35,453 bases of DNA from Acrasis kona (taxonomy: Eukaryota > Heterolobosea > Eutetramitea > Acrasida > Acrasidae): positions 1-35,453 of the forward strand of contig JAOPGA020001276.1 in NCBI GenBank assembly GCA_026419775.2, written 5' to 3'. The position numbers and the translations under genes were made by a program. A model generated the notes under the pieces. That model was not told the DNA's origin. It made no database searches and worked only from the letters and a program-made list of their open reading frames with translations. This document shows positions 8,348 through 19,300 of the stretch, piece by piece (positions within the stretch are counted from its first letter, which is position 1; the number at the start of each line of letters is the position of its first letter).

Positions 8348-10529
8348 ATGGGGGTCATATCACTCTTCGTGCAGGAACAGCGTTCACGTTTGAATATGTT
8401 CTTGCACTCTCGGGACGAACTATCTCAAAACCAAGCATTGGAAATATCAAGTCAGTTCGCGAAGAGTATACAGACAAACATTGAAGTGAGAGGGGATTTA
8501 GTTTTGCTTCAAAAATTCCGCGCAGTTTTTGTACTATTAAATGAAGTCTATGTTGTGAGTGTGTGCCATCTGGATGATTACCCGTTTGACGCCACGCGTT
8601 GTTGTAACAATGCAAAATCGTGAGTACACCCCTCGAAATACTGTTATCAAACAATCAATAGTTTATTATTTGAAGCGTGCAAAGGTGTAGAAGTCACAGT
8701 TCCTGCTATATACAAAAAATATGGACAGGTGCTATTAGCATTAGAAGAGTTATTAAATGAACCAAACACTTTCCAAAAATCAGCAATAGCAAGTGATATT
8801 GTTAACAAGAGCCGGTTTATGGATGTTTCCCCCGTTCAAAGAACAGATTCTATTTTGGGGAAGTTTGGTAGACAACGCAGTGGCACAGTGAAAAAGATTG
8901 AATCAAACATTGAAACCAACATTAATACCAATTGGCAGGAGGCACTAAAACACACCGATGTTAACTCAAACAGAATGGAGGTCTTGAGTAAGTTATCATT
9001 TAACACTGATGTGGTAGTGCCGACCGCTAAAAACTTTGACATGTTTAACTCAAGCTTTTTGTAAGTACACATGATAATAACATAAAACTAACATTTAAAG
9101 GGCTCCTGACTCTGATTACAAACCACATAGGTTTAGAAGAAGTTTATCTACATTATCAACATCAACACCAGTCACTCCTCCAAGATCTCCTCCTCCTCGC
9201 TTGTCATTGACTATGGTTGATGGCTTCGACTCTTTAAAACCAAAGCTTGCAAAGTTTGAGCTCATGAGAGTTGAGACCGATACCGACGATCTAACAGACA
9301 CGGATACCAATCTCGCTCAGACACCAGTTACCGTAAGCATCAAAAGCTCATTTCTTTATTTCAACTTTTTAGACCACACCTGCTGCTCCTTCGGCCCAAA
9401 ACAAATCACCGAACCTTCTTGATCTTTTGGATGACATTGGAAGTAGCCTACCTCCACCTACATTATTGCCAACCACTCACGGCAGGTCGACATCACTGGC
9501 TGATTTCCTGGACAGTCCATCAACACCACCCATCATGCCAATACCAGTATGTTTTTCGGTTAAAACTTTAATTAATCTTTGCATTAGGTACCAATGGCAG
9601 ACATGTTCGACGAACCAGTCATTCAACCCATTATGCTACCCATACCTATACCTGATCCAAACGCTAATCGTGCACAAATCATTCCACTCAAAGTAGTAGT
9701 GGTCGAAAAGATTGATGTGGTCTACAAAGGAACAGCAAGAGAACAATACACTTTATTGGGTGAAATACGGGTTAAGACATTTTCAGTAGACACTCATGCA
9801 GTTCCTGCACATGAATTCACCTTACACTTGGAAGACACACAAAAGATAGCAAAAGTCATTTGTAATCCAAAGTTCTGCAAGCAAGAATCACCTCAAGGTA
9901 AGTCATTAATTAGTACCTCTCACAATGTGTCAGAGTTCAAATTCACTTGTAACGTACCAAGCAACGCCCTTTCAAGAGACATTGAAGCACCAAACGCATC
10001 ATTAACATTAATCAAATACAAATTGTTGGACAACATGTGTCCTCTTCCACTACTGCTCCAACCAAAATTCAAACTAACCGACGATAATACCGTACTGAGC
10101 TTAATGATTAGATACAAAGTGAACCCATCCACTCCTCTAAAGTTTGTTAGCATGTTGGTGTCGCCTTCTACGAAGAGCGATGGTAGCGTCGTTGCGTTGA
10201 ATGCGGTTTCGAAACCTGAAGGAAGATGGACAAACACTCAGCAACGTTTATTGTGGAGGTTAGAAAACTTACAACCTAACGCTGACGACACTTTGCGTGC
10301 AAGATTTAAAATGAATTGTAATGTAGAGGCTAATGGTCAACCGTTCCTTCCTGGAAATGTATTATTGAAGTTTAAGACTAATGAAGGTTGTTGTTTTGGA
10401 TGTTTTAAAGTTGCTGGTGGCGATTCAAAGAGGAATAATAAGGGTCAAGTCTTTGTGGGAGGTTGTGAATATGTGATTGAAAATGGTGACAAGTTTGAAT
10501 ATTCTTTTACACAGGAAAATAAAGCTTGA
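8348..10529 (+). CDS. Muniscin-type mu-homology protein, TSET TCUP-like
   Basis: Five exons: 8348-8619, 8662-9060, 9101-9332, 9373-9546 and 9588-10529, with introns of 42, 40, 40 and 41 nt, encode 672 residues. Residues about 1-135 resemble the longin-type N-terminus of adaptor medium chains: strands, RAVFVLLNEVYVVSVCHLDD, then a helix pair ending KKYGQVLLALEELLNEP. A low-complexity Ser/Thr/Pro linker holds an acidic dileucine cluster (NLLDLLDD, near 312). Residues about 392-672 form a mu-homology domain of the FCHo/SGIP kind, with LLWRLENLQPNADDTLRARF matching the muniscin W-x-L...LRA-x-F block. Longin plus muniscin-like MHD is the architecture of TCUP, the medium subunit of the TSET/TPLATE endocytic adaptor. 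Canonical AP medium chains lack this MHD subtype and FCHo proteins have F-BAR instead of longin. The exact orthology is inferred. Confidence 0.8.
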
Positions 10530-10572
10530 TTTTGTTACATTGATTTTATTTTTGATTGCAAGCATCAGTTAT

Positions 10573-11479
10573 TTAAAAATGGATATTGACTGGAATAAAT
10601 TTCAACTTCTTTGATCCTTCATAAGCAAGGACACTTTTTTTGAATTGATTCCTTTGTTTCATAATTCGTTGCTGAACAATTCTTGCCAGATTTTTTAAAG
10701 AGCTATTATTAATCTTGTTGAGGTTCACAATTTTCAAACTTGATAGAAGCTTGTATAGTCTTAAATAAAAAACTTTCATCACCGCAGCATTTGCATCGGT
10801 AAGGCGTGGTAAGACTTTAACTAGGGTGTGAACAAGGCAGCGTAGCACTGTAGCAGTTGTGAAACTTCCAACTAGTTTCTTTTTCACAATGTATTGGGCC
10901 GCAGTCTCGTTTTTTCCAACTCTCTTCAAGAATTGTTGATTGTATGTGAACTTGTTGATCTCGGTACAAATTTTGAGTGCAGTCTCTACATCACTTGTGT
11001 TTTTTGTTTGATAGTCAAAGCAGCCGAGGTCGGCGTTAGCCCCATAGGAGTAGTATCTGTTAAGGTTAGGGTCATTATTAAAAATAGTGACACCCTCTAC
11101 AGTCTTTTATGTGTTAGATCTTGTTTCAAAGTGTACTTACCGATAAGCAATCGATTTGACACGCCATTCCTTGTCTTCGGCGATTCTTTTTGTCAACGGA
11201 GCTGTAGTAGTCAAATCGAACTTTAGATATTGGAAGATCTTGTCTGTGGGGTCCTACTCCAGTTTCAGGTTTAAAGTATGAACTGAATTGATTGACAGAT
11301 TGAGTGCGAAGGACCAGGGCATCTACGTTTAAGCCAGTGCTGTTTAAGTTCACTTTATTGACCTTTTGGGGAGCATTTTTGACAGACAATACATATCTTG
11401 GATTATCGTTGTTGTTTTGACTGCCTGGGTCACCACATAAAACAACAGCCACAAGAAGCAAGCAGACAAACAACCTCAT
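10573..11479 (-). CDS. Secreted protein, tandem paralogue A
   Basis: Two exons, 11479-11141 and 11103-10573 with a 37-nt intron, give 289 residues. A signal peptide (MRLFVCLLLVAVVLCGDPG) leads a region with NPRYVLSV and a CQIDCLS motif at the exon junction. Exon 2 opens TVEGVTIFNNDPN, then SYGANADLGCFDYQ and a helix-rich part ending in a basic C-terminus (KKLKFIPVNIHF). The first half of exon 2 is nearly identical to the paralogue at 12166-13073, exon 1 is moderately similar, and the last ~90 residues are largely different apart from the final block. Both paralogues happen to be 289 residues long. Family unknown. It converges with the TCUP-like gene (43 bp between stops). Confidence 0.75.
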
Positions 11480-11511
11480 CTCGGTTTATCAAGTTTTAAT
11501 CGAAATCGTCA

Positions 11512-11526
11512 ATGTCTGTCAGACAT
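11512..11526. promoter_or_regulatory. Palindromic promoter motif, copy 1
   Basis: ATGTCTGTCAGACAT is a perfect 7+1+7 palindrome 33 nt upstream of the start of paralogue A. It is repeated with one change at 11545-11559, inside a longer direct repeat. A site for a dimeric regulator is the natural reading, but unproven. Confidence 0.5.
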
Positions 11527-11544
11527 CATATTACCAAATTGTCA

Positions 11545-11559
11545 ATGTTTGTCAGACAT
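11545..11559. promoter_or_regulatory. Palindromic promoter motif, copy 2
   Basis: ATGTTTGTCAGACAT differs from copy 1 at one base and lies 33 bp further upstream. Both copies sit in the same flanking context (GTCAATG before, CAT(A) after), so the pair is a direct repeat of about 22 bp. Confidence 0.5.
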
Positions 11560-12165
11560 CATACTAAAAACAGATCTTCCTTGTCCAGTTTGATGTCCGA
11601 ACAATCCCATTGGAATTTGATAATGAGTCAAACAAAGGGAATTTGTAAGGAGATACGATATCCAAAATGTATGAGAAAAGTACAGTATGTGCATGTACTC
11701 CATAAACAACTAATATGTACATATATCAGGAAAGATCTCCTAGTGCTATCTCATATCATTATTTAATTCAATTTACTTAAGGGTTATGCGATAGATCTCG
11801 AATGGTGTAGTTGGTAATATTAAAACACAGGTTGTTTAAATTGAAAGTATGTTGTTGATTGAACTTGATAAAAATGATTGCAACAACACTGGTCTGGTCG
11901 TTCAAAATACTCTTTGAGAAGAACAACCAAATACTGAGGCCTTGATATGTTTGACAGAAAATAAATACAACAGCACCAATAAACTTTCACACCATATTTG
12001 CCCGTACACTTGATTGTTTGTAATATATTTAAGGTCAACTCAACCCATTCTTACAACCATTTTAGAGAATTCACTATATTGATGGTTGGGGCTCAGATCA
12101 AAAGGACTTCAATACCCGAACAAACATATGGATTGAAATCATTTATTGTTTTCGTTGTACAATGT

Positions 12166-13073
12166 CTAAAATTGGATGTGAATTGGTAGATATTTTAACT
12201 TGAAGGTTTTCTTTGGTCCTCCAAATGCAAGGCTGTTCTTGCCGCCAAAGTTATTGTGATGAATCGAAGGTTTTTTATTAGCAGATCTCGCTTCATGAAT
12301 ACGGTTCTGATAAATCATGTTCTGATGAATTTGGCTCGGCGGAATCTTGTGCGGGTTATTAGTGATTCTATCTTGGTGATAAAGGCTTGCTGCCATAGCA
12401 TTTTTGTCGGTAATGGTGAAGTTATTATTTTTGGGAAGAGCATAGGATAGCACAGTAGGATCTGTGAAGCTTCCAACTAGTTTCTTTTTCACAATGTATT
12501 GGGCCGCAGTCTCGTTTTTTCCAACTCTCTTCAAGAATTGTTGATTGTATGTGAACTTGTTGATCTCGGTACAAATTTTGAGTGCAGTCTCTACATCACT
12601 TGTGTTTTTTGTTTGATAGTCAAAGCAGCCGAGGTAGGCGTTAGCTCCATAGGAGTAGTACCTGTCAAGCTTTGAGTCGATACTAAAAACAGTGACACCC
12701 TCTACAGTCTTTTATGTGTTAGATCTTGTTTTAAATTATATCTTACCGATAAGCAATCGATTTGGCATGGCACTCCTGGTCTTAGTCTATCCTGTTGATC
12801 AATGGAGCTTTCGTAATTATATAGAACACTTGACATCGAACTATTCTTCTTGTGGGGCCCTACTCCAGTTGCAGCTTTGAAAAATGGACTGAACTCATTG
12901 ATAGATTTAGTGCGGTAGACCAGGGCATCTACGTATGGTTTGGTGTTAATGGTGTGGTGTTGAGGTTGGTTTCCAACTGCCAATACATATCTTGGGTTAT
13001 TGTTGTTGTTTTGACAGCCTGGGTCACCACACAAAATAACGGCCGTAAGCAGTAAGCAGATAAATAACCTCAT
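12166..13073 (-). CDS. Secreted protein, tandem paralogue B
   Basis: Two exons, 13073-12747 and 12708-12166 with a 38-nt intron, give 289 residues. It shares the signal peptide (MRLFICLLLTAVILCGDPG), the NPRYVLAV and PCQIDCLS motifs and the exon 2 opening with paralogue A. The C-terminal third is His/Asn/Gln-rich (IHQNMIYQNRIHEARSANKK) and unlike that of A until the last block KLKYLPIHIQF. Intron phase and position are the same in both copies, so they arose by duplication of a spliced gene. Likely exported from the cell; role unknown. Confidence 0.75.
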
Positions 13074-13391
13074 GATATGTTTTCTTTCTTTTGATCTATT
13101 GCGAAGTTGTCAATGTCTGTCAAATATCGATATAGCTCAATACTTTGACATCAACAAATAGAGTTGTTCTTCACTTTAACTGGTTGTATTAGAAAATAAT
13201 TATTTGGGTAAAATATGTATTTCTATTTAACTAATACGTTGGTGTGTTGCGGAAATAATGTTTTACCTCATGGTATTGAGGGTATCTATCTATTCTTTAG
13301 GTATTTCACATATATAGAGCTCCCATCTTTTTCGATCAATTCTTCTTGTTCAAGACCGTAATTACGATCGGTCAGTTCGTTTATCTACACA
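13074..13391. other. Intergenic region upstream of paralogue B
   Basis: 318 bp separate the start of paralogue B from the end of the small minus-strand gene at 13392. It carries the third copy of the promoter motif at 13113-13127 and otherwise no recognisable feature. Confidence 0.45.
13113..13127. promoter_or_regulatory. Diverged copy of the palindromic promoter motif
   Basis: ATGTCTGTCAAATAT, preceded by the same TGTCA context, lies 40 nt upstream of the start of paralogue B. That matches the position of copy 1 before paralogue A. The right arm has two changes, so the palindrome is imperfect. Confidence 0.4.
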
Positions 13392-13690
13392 TCATTTAGG
13401 TTTACCACGAATTTGTAAATTACCATAACTGTTTCCTCGTTCCTGAACTGAAAATTAGCAAATATCCATCCTTAGCAATACCATGAGATTTTTAACTTAC
13501 CTGATTGGATCTTGCAGTGATCAAGAAGACTGTGGATTGACGTGGCGTCTCACATTGCACACTCGCTGAGATACCTGCCTGTTACATCATTGTGGTTTTT
13601 AATCATGATGGTGGACAATAGAATTTTTGATAGGCTGGGTTTCCCGGCACTGCTTAAACAATAGAATTATCTCACACATCATTACGTCAT
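13392..13690 (-). CDS. Tiny four-exon gene, 54-residue conserved-looking protein
   Basis: Hidden on the minus strand: exons 13690-13686 (5 nt, ATGAC), 13649-13575, 13529-13501 and 13447-13392, with GT-AG introns of 36, 45 and 53 nt. All phases agree and give 54 residues starting MTAGKPSLSKILLSTIMIKN and ending NSYGNLQIRGKPK, stop TGA. The third intron is the clearest (CAG|GTAAGT, and GCTAATTTTCAG at its end). The peptide has no signal peptide or long hydrophobic stretch and reads like a compact folded protein. I cannot name it. The gene is divergent from the P450 (93 bp between starts), so the two share a promoter region. The 5-nt first exon is the weakest part; the ATG in exon 2 (13613 region) is an alternative start. 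Confidence 0.6.
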
Positions 13691-13783
13691 TGCGGAACTC
13701 CGATGATATGTTCCATACTTGTACTACTCGAAAAAGGGACTCAATTAAAGTAACCATTTCAACAACCGATACAGAACGAAAAC

Positions 13784-15394
13784 ATGTTCATTCTGGCAGC
13801 CATCCTAGCTGCCCCTTTCGTTTTAGCAGCTGTTGTCGTACTGTTTATGAAGATGTCACACAAGAAAGTTAGGCTTGTCAAGAAGGAAGACGGCGGTAGT
13901 GACACTATAAAGAGCGCAGGGATCTGGTATTCGTTAAGAATTCTGTTTGGTTTCGAAAAAGGATGTAATCGCGAGAGAGCAATGGAGCTTTACGAAAGGT
14001 ATAAAAAAGAGAGCGCTTATCACACATATCTTGGACCACTCAGTGTCATATGGGCACTAGATGCAAAAGATGCAAGAAAAATCTTGATGGACCGTAAAAT
14101 ATTCAAAGCCATAACCCTACCTGAGTCGTCGTCAGGCGGTCTACTTATAGCAAAGTCATTTGGGTCAATGGGAGAGGACATTTGGAAGGTGCACTCACAC
14201 AATATAATTTTACCAGCATTTACCAACTTGGAAATATTCTTCCCCCTGTTCAACGATACCATTAATGAATGTGTAGAAAAATGGTAAGGCAAATTCACTA
14301 TACACTTGATTATAACATTTTCAGGCAATCACAACTGGTAGGCGGCAAAGCCACGATCAACACCCCAGAGTTCATGGGTAGGTTAACATTGTAAGTAAAC
14401 TATTTTGGTTAAACAATTTAACAATGAAAGAGACGTACTTGGAAGATGTCTATTCGGTCATGACTTTAAATGCATAAGTGGTGAGGCGGACGAACTTCGC
14501 GAACACTATAATTTCATCTTTCCACAATTCTTGTCCATGACCGAGTTGGTTTTACCATTCTTGAAAAAGTTACCTACAAAATACGGCAGAGACTTTACAC
14601 TCCACTATAACGGATTCGTTGATGGGATGAACCAAATCATAAACAAGGCCCGCACTAGAGAGTCAAAAGGGGAGACAGACAGTCTTCTTGACAGCATGTT
14701 AAGAGCGGTAGATTCAGAGGATTTGGGATTCACTGAAGAGATGGTTTTGCATAACATAAGCGCCTTCTTCTTAGCTGGTCACGAGACGACTGCGACGGGA
14801 CTTGTAAGTGTTAAATTCATTTATACTAACACGACATGATAGGGAATCATTTTATGGTGCCTTGCTAGATATCAAGACGTGCAACAAAAAGTTTACGAAG
14901 AGGTCCAAACTGTAATCGAACCCAATGATTTCGTACCTTACGATAAGCTACCTGAACTTGAATACATGAACATGACTCTGAATGAGTGTTTTAGACTTTA
15001 CTTCCTAGGTGCCGGATTCTTAAGAGAAGTGATGGAAGACACGGTTGTTGGTGGATATCGTGTACCTAAAGGATATTTAATTGGAGTTAACCAGGCAGCC
15101 ATGGCCATGAAACCAGAATATTGGGACAATCCAGAGGAATTCAATCCCGATCGATTTATACCCGAAAACTCGAAAAAGAGACCTTACTACGCTTTCACTC
15201 CCTTCTCCACGGGACCACATACTTGCACTGGAAAAAACTTTTCCATCATGGAACAAAAAATGTTTATTGCTAAAGTACTTAATCGATTCAAGTTATCACT
15301 ACCAAAGGGTCAGGAAGAGATCAAGTATCGTCCATGTGATGAATTTAATGCGCTTGACGAGGACATGAGACTTATAATTGAAAGAAGGAAATAA
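13784..15394 (+). CDS. Cytochrome P450 monooxygenase
   Basis: Four exons, 13784-14283, 14325-14390, 14431-14803 and 14843-15394 (introns 41, 40 and 39 nt), encode 496 residues, the usual P450 length. Residues 1-24 are a membrane anchor (FILAAILAAPFVLAAVVVLF). The oxygen-binding I-helix motif AGHETT is near residue 303, the K-helix ExxR (ECFR) near 359-362, and the heme loop FSTGPHTCTG near 435-444 with the axial Cys near 440. The loop has His where nearly all P450s have the heme-propionate Arg (FxxGxRxCxG). The FNPDRF segment is present. It should be an ER-bound monooxygenase with an unknown substrate. All four exons are in frame and the core residues are intact, so it is probably functional. 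Confidence 0.93.
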
Positions 15395-15433
15395 ATGTAG
15401 TCGCAATTAAAAATGTATAAAACAAATTAGTTT

Positions 15434-15796
15434 TTAATGAAACTTTGTGTGATCTAGATCATAATCTCCCAGCACCACGTCATTCACAGCGTTCGCCTCA
15501 GGATCTACGCTAATTGTTGTGTTAATGTCTGTTGTGATTTTAATGGGTCCTTCGTCCTGAACTTCATCTCCAAACAAGGGTTCTATTTTTGTTATTGTTG
15601 TTGTGGTAGAGGGACGACTCATATCATGCTGTATTGAAATTGTGGTTGTAAATGTAGTTGAAGTGGTTCCTCCAGGAATTAATGGCTCATCTGTTGTGGC
15701 TGGCGTACTAGATGTTGTTGTAGTTACTACCGTGGTGTATCGTCTTGGAATGTAGTTCGTATAAGAGACTAGCGGAATGATCGACTTGAACCTCAT
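15434..15796 (-). CDS. Thr-rich hypothetical protein
   Basis: An ATG-started ORF of 120 residues, convergent with the P450 (39 bp between stops). The first 15 residues are mildly basic and hydrophobic (MRFKSIIPLVSYTNYIPRR) and resemble a mitochondrial presequence more than a signal peptide. The middle is dominated by Thr/Ser (TTVVTTTTSSTPATTDE and similar runs); the end is acidic (VLGDYDLDHTKFH). No domain recognised. Coding status rests on length, start codon and neat convergent placement; low complexity weakens it. Confidence 0.45.
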   Translation of the reverse strand: MRFKSIIPLVSYTNYIPRRYTTVVTTTTSSTPATTDEPLIPGGTTSTTFTTTISIQHDMSRPSTTTTITKIEPLFGDEVQDEGPIKITTDINTTISVDPEANAVNDVVLGDYDLDHTKFH

Positions 15797-16349
15797 TTTG
15801 TTGTGTTTATTCTTAGATTTTAAAAAAAAACTTCTTACAATTATAATTATAGTGCAATTGCTTATTTCAGGTATTGGTGAACTAGCGATTTCTGTACCAT
15901 ATTTTAGTATAGGTACATTTTTAAATTAAATAAATTCATTAAATTATTGAATCGATTTGTTTACATCCAGTCGTATTAGGTTTGGGATATTATAAACCTT
16001 ATTACGTTTAAAGCACTCTTTATACCATTCATATATCATTACTAAACAAACCATATTGTTTATTTAAATATATTCACACGATAAAGTCTTCACGCTCGTG
16101 TACACGTATACTGATGATATGTCACTTACAACCATTTTACTGTAATTTGTTTACATCAGACATCCGGGTATGCATACCTTTGAGTGAACGAATGCTGCAT
16201 TAATGATTTGATTGCAATGCCTCATGTCGAGAGTATGAATACCTATTCGTTCTCTTCATCTTCAGAAAAACACTTCTGGTTGGGTTGACGGAATTTTTTA
16301 AATTTCATTATTCTTCATCGGTTGTAATACTTTGTCAATTTATGAGGAG
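15797..16349. other. AT-rich intergenic region
   Basis: About 550 bp containing the divergent promoters of the Thr-rich gene and the Munc13-like gene. TTGTTTACATC occurs twice (15957-15967, 16147-16157). Short upstream ATGs near 16216 and 16342 are out of frame with the Munc13-like start. Nothing else recognised. Confidence 0.4.
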
Positions 16350-19300
16350 ATGGGCTTGTCAGACAGAAACAAGTTACTTCTGTTCATCCTTCGAAGCAAC
16401 AAACACATATTGGTCGCACCAAACTCAAATTTTCTCGACGAAATTGAGAGTGACGACTCCCAACATATCCTAGATGCGATAAACGTGGATGATGTAATCA
16501 CATCAATACAGAATGGAAGCGATATTGATTTAAAAGTTTATATCAAAGATGAGTATAGTTCGCATATTAGAGTACCAAGTACGAAGCAGTTACCACTACC
16601 CCCACCACTCCAACCAAAAATAGCAGACTTGCCCACTCAAGCGAAGAATCTACCCCCACTACCCACAAAATCATTATATCCAAATTTACCTACTGTAGAA
16701 CCAAGTAAGACTTCGTCTTTGCCACCCCCACCAAAACCATCAATCTTGGCTGCAAAATCATCTACTGCCCCTGGGTTACCAATGGAAGACAATACCAAAT
16801 ATTTATTAAATGTATGTTTTTTTCAAATATATTTTAAAACTTGTTAGGTGGATCAATTAGTACAAACAGTAGCTGGTAGTCCTCAAACATCACACTTGGA
16901 TCTGCATCTCAACATGAGTGAGGAGGAACTAAACATTACTTCATATGAAATGTTTCTACTCAGCACAAAGTTCCATTCCATACTTTCTAGCGAGGATTTG
17001 GCAACAGCAATCGTCACCATAAGACAAAATCTCGATTTCTCTCCTCAACATCATCACGTCATCATTCGTGATTTAATTGTAACCTTTCAAATCAGTTCAC
17101 AACCCACTAACACTTTAGATTGATAAAAATCTATTCAACGTACTGAGCGTCTCCACTGAACCAGAACAATATTCCACTTCAAAATTAAGAAAGTCCTCGC
17201 AAAAAGATTTTTTTCAAAACCAGTTGGACAAGATGAAGAGTTGGAGATACAGATGGGAATTGTTCGTTACTTTTGTGGGAACCAAAGAAAGAAAAGTATC
17301 ATTTTTGGAAAGACAATTATTGGTTTATTGTAACTGCTTGATATCAAGCATCATGGATAATCAAACGAAACAACCCATTTGTATTAACAACACCGTAATT
17401 ACTCTTTATTCATCATCAACAATTAATTTTTAGGTACATGACAAGAGCCAAGTGATTGATCGCATCAAACAATTATGCAACAACATAATAGAAGCACTCA
17501 ATGAGGACAGTCCATCACTTCCGCTCCACACAACAGAATTAAATACCATACACGAAGCCACATCATTCCTTTTTGATTATTCGTACCCAACGTCCGTACA
17601 TTTATACAGACCCATACTCAACGCACAAATCACACACCGCATAAGCTCCACCTCCCATTCAAAACCAATACATTCTTGCTTGACGTTAATGAGAAAACTT
17701 TTACACATTGATCCCATGCAAGAAGAACTTTGTACATTACTACAAACATTTCAAAGACGTACGGAAGAGTCGCATGAACAAGTGGGACGAACCGAAAACA
17801 TTCTTTTGGATCAGTTAATCGACATTACCAGAAAGTCACAATCGCAATCACAACATCCATCCATCCCCATTCTAATCAACCAAATCAAACATCACTTTGG
17901 GTCACTTTTGTGTGATTTCGTCGACTCCATCTATTCCATCGACACCGAAATGTTCACAAGACATTTATCAATCTACTTTTCGTGCTGTCCACATTCCCAT
18001 CACTTGAAATTATGCGAACAAATCATCACATCGTCCACCATCAAGAACTACTGTCGCATCAAGGACACAATATCCAAATCCACTCAGGACGGGTCAACCA
18101 AATTAATCACATTAGGGTTAGAATTATTGGACGAATTGGATAATCAAGAAAACGAACACTTTTTTTTCGAATCGTTGTGCGAATACAATCCAGATTCAAG
18201 AATCATCGCAGCTCATCAAATCCTAATCATGTTCATTAATGATGCATGCATCGAGTTGGTCAACCAAGATGAATTTAATGAATGGATGACCAAATTATTA
18301 CACATTTTCAAGAAATTCTTAAAGGTCCTTTCAAAATACCGAGCTGATTTCAAATTAATCATTCCCGTACATTTTCATCTTTTTGATTACATTCTAATCA
18401 TTTACCATAGTTATTAAAACCAATTCAAGTACTATTAGAACCACATTTGGCAAAATGGATATCCATGATTCAATCCAAATTTGATGGATATTTGGAATCC
18501 TCATTGAAATTTGAAAAGTATGAATTTGTAGAGAATTCAAAAAATGGAACATCATTGATTGACTTATTTACTTTTTTGGAGCAACCCATTCAAATGTTAC
18601 AAAAAATGTATATACCCAGCATACATCCATTTTTTAGAGCTTATGCACAATGTTTGAGTGGTATGGTACAACAATATGCTCATCACATGTGTAACGTACC
18701 CAAATCAGTATGTTATATTTTATCAACAATTTGTTATTTACATTTTCAAGGCTACATTAATACCTAAACACATTTATAAACCCAATTTAAAATCTTCCTC
18801 TTCTAATAAATTAAAAATGCAAGTAAGTTTTAACAAGTTATTAAACTTGGATAAAAAGTTATCATTTATGGATTCTACGTCTTCCTCCAATTCATCTTCA
18901 TCTTCACCATCTCATATACAAATGATTGAGAGTCAAAAAAAGAAGGAATTGGATATGAAGTGTGGATATGTGAATTGTTATGTACGATTAAATAATTTAA
19001 CAAATGCTAAAAAGCGTTATGTATCCATTATGAACCAAATGAAACAAATGTAAGGTGTTTTTTTTGAAATGATTAATATTTTTATAGATGGAAAAAATTA
19101 CGTGATTTGTTTTTATTAAAGTCAATCAATTAAAGATGGGACTGAAGATGATAGTGATGAAATATCAGTTGGTGGTGTGGATGAAGATACTACATTGGAT
19201 ACAATGACACAAACCGTAAAACATGATATTGATGATGATGATGATGAAACAACCACTACTACTTCTTTACAAACTGAAACATTTAAAACATCTACAGTGT

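Larger units (their letters stand above)
11480..12165. other. Intergenic region between the tandem paralogues
   Basis: 686 bp between the 5' end of paralogue A and the 3' end of paralogue B. Apart from the palindromic motif pair near 11512-11559 I see only AT-rich sequence. Two open frames (minus 11820-12038, plus 11998-12189) start with TTG, lack coding bias and are not called. Confidence 0.45.

Noticed and set aside
11795-11870. tRNA-like stretch (TGGTGTAGTTGGTAAT resembles a tRNA A box)
   Set aside because: No B box of the GGTTCRANTCC type follows and no acceptor stem pairs.
15957-16157. Repeated TTGTTTACATC, a forkhead-like site
   Set aside because: Only two copies in AT-rich DNA, 190 bp apart, with no link to start sites.
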